Part shown: piece after piece, positions 13,200 to 18,115 of the stretch
Layout: each line of letters opens with the position of its first letter
How positions within the stretch are numbered: the first letter of the stretch is position 1
From: an uncultured Eubacteriales bacterium
Lineage (GTDB): Bacteria > Bacillota > Clostridia > Christensenellales > CAG-138
Assembly: GCA_900546845.1 (NCBI GenBank)
Contig: UREK01000035.1
Span: 1-18,115 of the forward strand
Direction: 5' to 3'
Length of the DNA: 18,115 nucleotides
Notes under the pieces: generated by a model
What the model saw: the letters and a program-made list of their open reading frames with translations, nothing else
Told to the model about the DNA's origin: nothing
Database searches by the model: none
Translations under genes and position numbers: made by a program

Positions 13200-13657
13200 G
13201 CGGAGCCTTCGAGTGCGAGCAGCCGCTCTTTGATCGGAAGCCCGCCCGCATACCCGGTCAGGCTCCCGTCCGCGCCGATGACGCGGTGGCACGGGATCAG
13301 GATGGCGATCGGGTTGCGGTTGTTCGCAAGGCCGACGGCGCGGGCGGCCTTCGGGTTCCCGGCAAGTCGCGCGACCTCCCCGTAGCTGCGCGTTTTCCCA
13401 TAGGGGATGTGCAAAAGCGCTTCCCAGACGCGGCGCTGCCAGGGCGTGCCGCGCGGCGCAAGCGGCACGGTGAATTCCCGCCGCTGTCCGGCGAAATATT
13501 CCGCAAGCTGCGCTTCAAGCTGGGCGATGAGCGGTGTGGGTGCGCCTCCGGCTCCTGGACAGCCGCCAAAGGAGAGCCGCGTGAGCGCGCCGCCCTCTTC
13601 CACGGCGGTCATAATCCCGATGGGCGTCGAAATGGCGAAGCTGTGTTCTCCCTCCAA
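13184..13657 (-). CDS. ogt: Methylated-DNA--[protein]-cysteine S-methyltransferase
   Basis: This suicide repair protein removes methyl groups from O6-methylguanine and O4-methylthymine. The 157-aa product has an N-terminal ribonuclease-H-like half and the C-terminal DNA-binding half: TPWQRRVWEALLHIPYGKTR (71-90), the helix-turn-helix around SYGEVARLAGNPKAARAVG (recognition-helix Arg106), ANNRNP, and the active-site IPCHRVIG (121-128) with acceptor Cys123, then GSLTGYAGG. There is no AraC/Ada regulatory domain, so it is Ogt-type. The only suitable start is the TTG at 13657, 8 nt after GGGGAGG. It is divergent from tkt, and their -10 boxes overlap. Confidence 0.96.
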   Translation of the reverse strand: MEGEHSFAISTPIGIMTAVEEGGALTRLSFGGCPGAGGAPTPLIAQLEAQLAEYFAGQRREFTVPLAPRGTPWQRRVWEALLHIPYGKTRSYGEVARLAGNPKAARAVGLANNRNPIAILIPCHRVIGADGSLTGYAGGLPIKERLLALEGSAQNRP

Positions 13658-13694
13658 AATTGCGGCCTCCCCTTCTGCTTTTCCGATTTTATGT

Positions 13695-13700
13695 TATAAT
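13695..13700 (+). promoter_or_regulatory. Extended -10 promoter of tkt
   Basis: A perfect TATAAT (13695-13700) preceded by TGT forms an extended -10 (TGnTATAAT). No good -35 lies 16-18 bp upstream, which extended -10 promoters can do without. Transcription would begin about 55 nt before the tkt ATG. Confidence 0.7.
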
Positions 13701-13724
13701 ACCTTATATCGGCGGCAAAATCAA
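13696..13724 (-). promoter_or_regulatory. Promoter of ogt
   Basis: On the minus strand TTGATT (13724-13719) and TATTAT (13701-13696) are 17 bp apart. The -10 box occupies almost the same bases as the tkt -10 on the other strand, so the two promoters cannot be bound by polymerase at the same time. Confidence 0.65.
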
Positions 13725-13738
13725 TTTGAAACAAATTG
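13722..13738. promoter_or_regulatory. 17-bp palindrome, candidate operator between ogt and tkt
   Basis: CAATTTG (13722-13728) and CAAATTG (13732-13738) form a perfect 7-bp inverted repeat with a 3-bp AAA spacer. It overlaps the ogt -35 box and lies in the early tkt leader, upstream of its ribosome binding site. Placement and symmetry suit a dimeric repressor; the protein is unknown. Confidence 0.5.
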
Positions 13739-13760
13739 CGAAATAAACGGAGGAAATTTT

Positions 13761-15734
13761 ATGCAGACGATTGAACGCCAGGCGATCTCCGCCATACGCG
13801 TGCTCGCGGCGGATGCGATCCAGAAGGCCAACAGCGGCCACCCCGGCATGCCCATCGGCTCTGCTCCGATGGCCTACGCGCTTTGGAAACAGATGAAGCA
13901 TAACCCGAAGAACCCCAGCTGGCTCGGGCGGGACCGCTTCGTGCTTTCCGCAGGGCATGCCTCCATGCTGGAATACGCGCTCCTGCACCTGTATGGCTAC
14001 GGCCTCACGGTGGAGGACCTCAAGCAGTTCCGCCAGGCCGGCAGCCGCACGCCCGGCCACCCGGAATACGGCCACACGGCCGGCGTCGAGGCCACGACAG
14101 GCCCGCTCGGCCAGGGCTTTGCGATGGCCGTCGGCATGGCGATGGCCGAAGCGCATATGGCCGCGAAGTTCAACCGAAAAGGCTTTCCCGTGGTGGACAA
14201 CCACACCTTCGTGCTCATGGGCGACGGCTGCATGATGGAAGGCGCGACCTCCGAGGCAGCGAGCCTCGCGGGCACGCAGAAGCTCGGCAAGCTCATCGCC
14301 CTTTACGACAGCAACCGCATCACCATCGAGGGCGACACCGCGACCTCCTTCGCGGAAAACGTCGCCGCGCGCTATGCGGCTTACGGCTGGCAGGTGATAT
14401 CCGTGGACAACGGCGAGGACGTGAACGCCATCGGCGTGGCGATCGACACGGCAAAGGCGGAAACGGAGAAGCCCTCGCTCATCATCGTGCGCACGAACAT
14501 CGCGCAGGGCACCGCCAAGGAGGGCAAGGCCAGCGCCCACGGCGAGCCGCTCGGCGAGGAGAACATCGCCGCGATGAAGGCCGCGATGGGCTGGGCTTAT
14601 GATAAGTTTGAAATTCCGGCCGAGGTCTACGCCCATTATGAAGCGCTCGCGCTGCGCTGCGCCGCGGGCAACGCCGCGTACGACGCAATGCTCGAAGGCT
14701 ACCAGGCGGCCTATCCTGAGCTGTATGCCGAATGGCTTGCCTGGCACAGCAAGGAACTGCCCGAAGCGCTCCTTGCGGACGAAAGCCTGTTTGCGGCGGA
14801 GGGTCCCAAGGCTACCCGTGCGGCGGGCGGCGACGTGCTCAATAAGATAGCGGCCTACCTGCCGAACCTCTTCGGCGGCAGCGCGGACCTCGCCCCCTCC
14901 AACAAGACGGAGATGAAGGGCAGGGGCTTCTTCGCGCCGGATTGCCGGGAAGGCGCGAACATCCATTTCGGCGTACGCGAACTCGCGATGGCCTGCATCG
15001 CAAACGGCATCGCGCTTTACGGCGGCCTGCGCGCTTACTGCGCCACGTTCTTCGTCTTTTCCGATTATGTGAAGCCCGCGCTGCGCCTGAGCGCCCTGAT
15101 GAAGCTCCCCGTGCTCTACATCCTCACGCACGACAGCATCGGCGTGGGCGAGGACGGGCCGACGCACCAGCCCATCGAGCAGCTCGCGGCGCTGCGCGCC
15201 ACGCCCAACACCTTCGTGTTCCGCCCGGCGGATCAGAAGGAGACCGCCTACGCCTACTTAGCCGCGCTCACGCAGGATGCCCCCTCCGTGATAGCGCTCA
15301 CCCGCCAGAACCTGCCGCAGCTTGCGGAAACGGGCGAAGGCGCAAAGCGCGGCGGCTACATCCTGCGCGAACCCAACGGCACGCCGGACGTGATCCTCAT
15401 CGCCTCCGGTTCCGAGGTGGAGCTGATCCGCAAAGCGGCGGATATCCTCGCCGTGCAGGGCTACACGGCGCGCCTCGTCTCCATGCCCTGCATGGAGCTG
15501 TTCGAGCAGCAGGACGAGGCTTATAAGGAAAGCGTGCTGCCCAAGGCGCTGCGCAAGCGCGTCGCGGTCGAAGCCGGTTCGAGCTTCGGCTGGGGCCGGT
15601 ACGTGGGGCTCGACGGCAAGACCGTCTCGCTCGACCACTTCGGCGCCTCCGCCCCGGCAGGCGAGCTGTTCCGCGCGTTCGGTTTCACGGCCGAAAACGT
15701 GGCGAATGCCGCGCTTGCGGTAATCAAAGGATGA
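13761..15734 (+). CDS. tkt: Transketolase
   Basis: A thiamine diphosphate enzyme of the non-oxidative pentose phosphate pathway that moves two-carbon ketol units between sugar phosphates. The 657-aa product is full length. Seen are SGHPGMPIG (25-33, His27), RDRFVLSAGHASML (57-70, His66), SRTPGHPE (95-102, His100), the ThDP/Mg2+ motif from GDGCMMEG (154-161) to YDSN (182-185), the FGVRELAM block with the catalytic Glu (about 407), and DGPTHQP. The open frame extends well upstream through ogt antisense sequence; the ATG at 13761 with GGAGG just before it starts the conserved protein. It appears monocistronic, under an extended -10 promoter. Confidence 0.98.
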   Translation: MQTIERQAISAIRVLAADAIQKANSGHPGMPIGSAPMAYALWKQMKHNPKNPSWLGRDRFVLSAGHASMLEYALLHLYGYGLTVEDLKQFRQAGSRTPGHPEYGHTAGVEATTGPLGQGFAMAVGMAMAEAHMAAKFNRKGFPVVDNHTFVLMGDGCMMEGATSEAASLAGTQKLGKLIALYDSNRITIEGDTATSFAENVAARYAAYGWQVISVDNGEDVNAIGVAIDTAKAETEKPSLIIVRTNIAQGTAKEGKASAHGEPLGEENIAAMKAAMGWAYDKFEIPAEVYAHYEALALRCAAGNAAYDAMLEGYQAAYPELYAEWLAWHSKELPEALLADESLFAAEGPKATRAAGGDVLNKIAAYLPNLFGGSADLAPSNKTEMKGRGFFAPDCREGANIHFGVRELAMACIANGIALYGGLRAYCATFFVFSDYVKPALRLSALMKLPVLYILTHDSIGVGEDGPTHQPIEQLAALRATPNTFVFRPADQKETAYAYLAALTQDAPSVIALTRQNLPQLAETGEGAKRGGYILREPNGTPDVILIASGSEVELIRKAADILAVQGYTARLVSMPCMELFEQQDEAYKESVLPKALRKRVAVEAGSSFGWGRYVGLDGKTVSLDHFGASAPAGELFRAFGFTAENVANAALAVIKG

Positions 15735-15745
15735 CAAGCACCCAA

Positions 15746-15780
15746 GCATCCGGGGGCGGCGGCGCCCGTCCCTCGGATGC
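15746..15780. other. Hairpin after tkt
   Basis: GCATCCGGGGGCGG (15746-15759) pairs with the segment ending CCCTCGGATGC (to 15780) with a G.T wobble and one bulged T. It begins 12 bp after the tkt stop codon and abuts the 15780-16006 element. No T-tract follows on the plus strand, so it may be a 3'-end stabiliser rather than a terminator. Confidence 0.5.
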
Positions 15781-15784
15781 CTGT

Positions 15785-15810
15785 CAAAAAAGCCCCCATA
15801 TGGGGGCTTT
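15785..15810 (-). terminator. Intrinsic terminator at the left end of the element
   Basis: Read on the minus strand, AAGCCCCC, an ATAT loop, then GGGGGCTTTTTTG forms a strong stem followed by a run of T. It would stop minus-strand transcripts from the transporter gene after they cross the whole element. Confidence 0.65.
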
Positions 15811-15981
15811 CAGAGTGTCGAAAAAGTGGCTGCGCCACATTTTTCGAAAATTATACTTCGCACTTGCGCCTTTGGCGCGGCCAGTGCTGCGTGAGAAGAA
15901 AGCCTTGACAAGCAAGGCTTTTCGCTCGCGGCGTACACGCCGCCGCTCACGATGAAAGCCTCCGGGGGTTGCGACCCCCGA

Positions 15982-16000
15982 AGCCCCCAGGGGCTTTTTT
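15982..16000 (+). terminator. Intrinsic terminator at the right end of the element
   Basis: AGCCCC (15982-15987), CA loop bases and GGGGCT (15990-15995) are followed by TTTTT. It faces outward on the plus strand and would stop tkt transcripts. The loop is tight, so breathing of the inner pair is likely. Confidence 0.6.
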
Positions 16001-16010
16001 GACAGGCTGA

Positions 16011-16046
16011 AGGAGCCGCAATGCTCCTCTTTTCCTTTTTATTTTT
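16011..16046 (+). terminator. Second plus-strand terminator
   Basis: AGGAGC (16011-16016) and GCTCCT (16023-16028), loop CGCAAT, are followed by a long pyrimidine tract CTTTTCCTTTTTATTTTT. It backs up the terminator 11 bp upstream. Confidence 0.65.
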
Positions 16047-16072
16047 CGGTTCAACCGATAAATATGTAGGAA

Positions 16073-16100
16073 CGGCGTACCTGTAGGCGCTGGTACACCG
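16073..16100 (-). terminator. Hairpin just downstream of the transporter gene
   Basis: On the minus strand CGGTGTACC (16100-16092) pairs with GGTACGCCG (16081-16073) with one wobble, 10-nt loop, starting 8 bp after the transporter stop codon. The sequence that follows, TTCCTACATATTTAT, is only moderately U-rich. Confidence 0.45.
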
Positions 16101-16108
16101 CCCTTCCC

Positions 16109-17380
16109 TTAATGCCAGACCAGCCAGCAGAACAGGTAGCCGGTCGTCACAGCGACGAGCGTGAACGGGATGCCGATGCGCATGAAGTCCTTCATGCCGA
16201 CTTCATAGCCCTCCTTGCGCAGGATGCCGATCGCGGCGATGTTGGCTGAGGCGCCAATGGGCGTAAGGTTGCCGCCGAGCGTCGCGCCGGTGAGCAGGCC
16301 GAAATACAGCACGGTGGGCGGGCAGTTCATCGAAAGCGCAATGCCGCTTACGACCGGGAGCATCGTCGCAACATAGGGGATATTATCCACAAACGCCGAG
16401 ATCAGCACCGAACCCCAGACAATGACCGTATACAGCAGGAAAAGGTTGTTGCCGCCAAGCCTCACGAAGAAGCCGCTGATGTCGTCGATGATGCCCGCGT
16501 TGGTGATGCCCGCGATCACGACGAAAAGCCCCGCGAGTAGGCAGAGCGTCTGATAGTCGATCTCAAGGAGCGCGGTCCTGGCCGCCGCATGGTCGCCGCG
16601 GCCGCGGATGAGGGATTGCAGCGCGCCCACCAGGAACAGGCCGGTGCAGATGAAGCCGTTCGTGAGCGCGGGCTTGCCGGGGAGGAACGAGGCCGCGATG
16701 AGCAGCACGATGTTTGCGAGCAGCAGGAAGGTGGGGAAGTAATCCGTCACAACGGTTTCCACCTGCGCGTCCACCGGCTCCCGGTGCCTGCGGAACAGGA
16801 GCATGATGACGGGGACCGTTGCGATCGCCCCGAGCTCCACCGCAAAGAAGATGCTCGCCTTGCCGTCCATGAAGAAGAAATCGAGGAAGTCCATGCCCGC
16901 ATAGCCGCCGAGCATGATAGAGGTCGTATCACCGACGAGCGTGGCCGCGCCCTGCAGGTTGGAGGATACCGCGATGGAGATGAGCATCGCCACCGGGGAA
17001 ATGCCAAGTTTTTTTGCGATTGCAAGGCCGACCGGCGCAATCATGAGCACCGTCGCCACGTTATCCACAAACGCCGAAACTACGCCCGCAAACAGCGACA
17101 TCGCAACGACCACCCACATCACGTTCGGCGTTTTTTTGAGGATCAGCTCCGCCATGCGGTTGGGCATTTGGGATTGGATGAACAGCGAAACAGTGCCCAT
17201 CGTCCCAGCGAGCATCAGGAGGACATTGAAGTCGATCGCCTCCGCAAGCCCGCTCAGGGGGACGAGGCCGCTCAGAAGGAAGAGCGCGCCGCTCGTGAGC
17301 GCAACCCAGGGGCGGTACTTCGGCAGCGCGATCATGAGCGCGTAAGTCAGGATGAACAGGATGAGCGCAAACAGTTTCAT
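16109..17380 (-). CDS. ArsB/NhaD-type ion transporter (IT superfamily), under a Mn2+ riboswitch
   Basis: A 423-aa permease with about 11-12 hydrophobic segments and the internal two-fold repeat of the ArsB/NhaD/YbiR (SLC13-like, ion transporter) group: SAFVDNVATVLMIAPV (102-117) is echoed by SAFVDNIPYVATMLPV (328-343), and NLQGAATLVGDTTSIMLGG (141-159) by NLTPIGASANIAAIGI (371-386). The Asp-Asn pairs in both SAFVDN motifs suit cation coordination. Family members move arsenite, Na+/H+ or carboxylates, so sequence alone does not give the substrate. The leader carries a yybP-ykoY manganese riboswitch, so I infer Mn2+ export or a Mn2+-responsive ion exchange. The ATG at 17380 begins the first membrane segment; AGGAG is 13 nt upstream, rather far. 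No arsR or arsC gene is nearby. Confidence 0.9.
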   Translation of the reverse strand: MKLFALILFILTYALMIALPKYRPWVALTSGALFLLSGLVPLSGLAEAIDFNVLLMLAGTMGTVSLFIQSQMPNRMAELILKKTPNVMWVVVAMSLFAGVVSAFVDNVATVLMIAPVGLAIAKKLGISPVAMLISIAVSSNLQGAATLVGDTTSIMLGGYAGMDFLDFFFMDGKASIFFAVELGAIATVPVIMLLFRRHREPVDAQVETVVTDYFPTFLLLANIVLLIAASFLPGKPALTNGFICTGLFLVGALQSLIRGRGDHAAARTALLEIDYQTLCLLAGLFVVIAGITNAGIIDDISGFFVRLGGNNLFLLYTVIVWGSVLISAFVDNIPYVATMLPVVSGIALSMNCPPTVLYFGLLTGATLGGNLTPIGASANIAAIGILRKEGYEVGMKDFMRIGIPFTLVAVTTGYLFCWLVWH

Positions 17381-17413
17381 GTGGATGGACAAGCTCCTTC
17401 GTCTTAGGTTTCT

Positions 17414-17458
17414 GGAAAAAAGAAAGACCCTTACCATGGCAGAGCCACGATAAAAGTC
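17414..17458 (-). terminator. Riboswitch expression-platform terminator (attenuator)
   Basis: On the minus strand GACTTTTATCGTGGC (17458-17444) pairs with GCCATGGTAAGGGTC (17440-17426) through 15 consecutive pairs including several G.U wobbles, loop TCT, followed by TTTCTTTTTT. The first arm contains the 3' half of riboswitch stem P1 (17456-17449), so P1 and this terminator cannot coexist. Confidence 0.88.
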
Positions 17459-17557
17459 TTGTTTTGAGCGCAAAGCCCATGTGCGGCCCGGATCAAAGAT
17501 CGGCTTGGCGATGCCGCACAACACGGCGCGCCGCCGTGCAAACTACTCCCTTTTATC
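17449..17557 (-). promoter_or_regulatory. yybP-ykoY manganese riboswitch aptamer
   Basis: Minus strand, 5' to 3': P1 GATAAAAG (17557-17550) closes with CTTTTATC (17456-17449). The conserved strands GGGAGTAG (17550-17543) and CAAGAC (17461-17456) flank it. P2 is CACGGCG/CGCCGTG (17538-17532/17528-17522). P3 is TGTGCGGC/GCCGCACA (17520-17513/17487-17480), with the internal loop ATCGCCAAGCC opposite CGG and the upper stem GATC-TTT-GATC. P4 is TGGGC/GCTCA (17479-17475/17469-17465). These correspond element by element to the Lactococcus lactis yybP-ykoY aptamer as I recall it (loop UCGUCAAUUC opposite CGG, GGGGAGUAG and CAAGACC). The family binds Mn2+ and turns on Mn2+ exporters. Confidence 0.93.
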
Positions 17558-17597
17558 CCGTTTCCCGCATGCGGGCGCTTCCGCGCATGCACGCATT

Positions 17598-17626
17598 ATT
17601 ATACGGATTTTGGCGGTTCCTGTCAA
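17598..17626 (-). promoter_or_regulatory. Consensus sigma-A promoter of the riboswitch-transporter unit
   Basis: On the minus strand a perfect TTGACA (17626-17621) and perfect TATAAT (17603-17598) are exactly 17 bp apart, the strongest promoter in the window. The transcript would start near 17590, about 30 nt before the aptamer and about 210 nt before the ATG. A strong constitutive promoter with control passed to the attenuator is typical of riboswitch genes. Confidence 0.92.
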
Positions 17627-17630
17627 CGAC

Positions 17631-17663
17631 GCGAAAGCGCCCGGGAACCCCCGGGCGTTTCGC
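17631..17663. terminator. Hairpin downstream of the peptide ABC ATPase gene
   Basis: GCGAAA-G-CGCCCGGG (17631-17645) pairs with CCCGGGCG-TTTCGC (17650-17663), one bulged G, 4-nt loop. It lies between the ABC ATPase stop codon and the -35 box of the transporter promoter, so it probably ends the upstream operon. The U-tract is poor (CTTTCGC). Confidence 0.6.
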
Positions 17664-17693
17664 AGGAATGATTGAAAACGACGAATGTCTGAG

Positions 17694-18115
17694 TCAGTCT
17701 TGTTTGGCTGCCGCCGCCTGCGCAAGCCTTTCCTGGTATTCCGCCAGTTCATGCTCGTTGCAGGTGATGTAATGCTTCGGGCGGATTTCCACCCAGCGCG
17801 GCTTATCCACCGTATAGTTGTGGATGGAGGGATCGTATACCTCGAGCACCTTGTTTTTTTCGCTGCGCGGATCGGGCTGCGGGATGGCCGAAAGCAGCGC
17901 GCGCGTATACGGATGCAGCGGGTAGGCGAACAGCTCTTCCGTGTCCGCAAGCTCCACGATCACGCCCTTGTGGATGACGGCGATGCGGTCCGCAATGAAG
18001 CGCATGACCGAAAGGTCATGGGAGATAAACAGGTACGTGAGGCCCCTTTGCTGCTGCATGGCGGAAAGGAGGTTCAGGACCTGCGCGCGGATGGAAACGT
18101 CCAGCGCGGAGATCG
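17694..18115 (-). CDS. Oligopeptide/dipeptide ABC transporter ATP-binding protein, C-terminal part
   Basis: Only the last 140 or so residues are in the window; the frame is open at the right edge. It begins in the D-loop (SALDVSIRAQVLNLL), preceded by the missing Walker A, signature and Walker B motifs. Then come the H-switch FISHDLSVMRFIADRIAVIH, and the C-terminal OppF/DppF-type extension HPYTRALLSAIPQPDP with a tail of about 60 residues. This extension marks the peptide-importer (Opp/Dpp) subfamily, where the last ATPase of the operon is usually the F subunit. The stop codon is at 17694-17696; a hairpin follows and no further gene of the operon lies downstream in the window. Confidence 0.93.
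   Translation of the reverse strand, partial: ISALDVSIRAQVLNLLSAMQQQRGLTYLFISHDLSVMRFIADRIAVIHKGVIVELADTEELFAYPLHPYTRALLSAIPQPDPRSEKNKVLEVYDPSIHNYTVDKPRWVEIRPKHYITCNEHELAEYQERLAQAAAAKQD

Larger units (their letters stand above)
15780..16006 (+). repeat. 227-bp multi-hairpin element with perfect 17-bp terminal inverted repeats
   Basis: CCTGTCAAAAAAGCCCC (15780-15796) and GGGGCTTTTTTGACAGG (15990-16006) are exact inverted repeats. Between them lie further stems: AAGCCCCCATATGGGGGCTT (15791-15810), TCGAAAAAGTGGC with its partner (15818-15847), GCACT/AGTGC enclosing GCGCC/GGCGC (15860-15887), AAAGCCTTG/CAAGGCTTT (15899-15907/15913-15921), GCGGCGT/ACGCCGC (15928-15934/15937-15943), CGGGGGT/ACCCCCG (15963-15969/15974-15980) and AGCCCC/GGGGCT (15982-15987/15990-15995). 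No protein frame is convincing. Part of it recurs at 1-126. No target-site duplication is visible at the ends. Confidence 0.7.

Noticed and set aside
13704..15167. 487-codon minus-strand open frame opposite tkt
   Set aside because: Antisense of a full-length transketolase; no ribosome binding site and low-complexity composition.
15775..16012. Target-site duplication flanking the 17-bp inverted repeats
   Set aside because: The bases outside the two ends (GGATG on the left, CTGAA on the right) do not match, so recent transposition is not shown.
16589..17407. 272-codon plus-strand open frame opposite the transporter gene
   Set aside because: His/Arg/Glu-rich shadow of a membrane protein read backwards; also crosses the riboswitch terminator.

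Overview
The window looks like chromosomal DNA from a GC-rich, endospore-forming member of the Clostridia (Bacillota). The evidence is two tandem alpha/beta-type small acid-soluble spore protein genes, a Spo0A-effector-domain protein beside them, an Asp23/YloU - FakA - RecG operon, strong AGGAGG ribosome binding sites, and sigma-A promoters that fit the TTGACA-17-TATAAT pattern. I cannot name a genus. No rRNA, tRNA, CRISPR array, transposase or phage gene is visible.

Layout. 1-126: partial copy of a structured intergenic repeat. 131-1039 (-): psuG, pseudouridine-5'-phosphate glycosidase, divergent from a + strand run of a CPBP membrane protease (1263-2081), a PPC/DUF296 protein (2114-2536) and D-serine ammonia-lyase dsdA (2613-3941). 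4140-5235: a LytTR regulator plus DUF3021 membrane protein pair, preceded by a direct repeat that fits a LytTR operator. 5368-6060 (-): small alarmone synthetase, divergent from an SDR oxidoreductase (6270-7043). 7068-7296: a chain of six hairpins. 7354-8617 (-): DUF5665 small membrane protein, a stand-alone Spo0A_C protein and two SASPs. 8967-13043 (-): recG, fakA and asp23/yloU in one operon. 13184-13657 (-): ogt, divergent from transketolase (13761-15734, +). 15780-16006: a 227-bp multi-hairpin element with perfect 17-bp terminal inverted repeats. 16109-17380 (-): an ArsB/NhaD-type ion transporter. 17694-18115 (-): C-terminal part of an oligopeptide/dipeptide ABC transporter ATPase, cut by the window edge.

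The most notable item is the leader of the ArsB/NhaD-type transporter. A consensus promoter (TTGACA-17-TATAAT) is followed by an RNA that matches the yybP-ykoY manganese riboswitch in sequence and fold. Its P1 stem is mutually exclusive with a 15-bp intrinsic terminator ending in a U-tract. This is a manganese-ON transcriptional switch and points to Mn2+ efflux, or at least Mn2+-responsive ion transport, for a transporter family usually annotated as arsenite, Na+/H+ or anion permease.

Other points of interest are the repeat element, present twice in the window in the same orientation relative to the upstream gene; the LytTR operator-like repeat with exactly 12 bp between 9-mers; two divergent gene pairs whose promoters overlap; and the Spo0A DNA-binding domain lacking a receiver.
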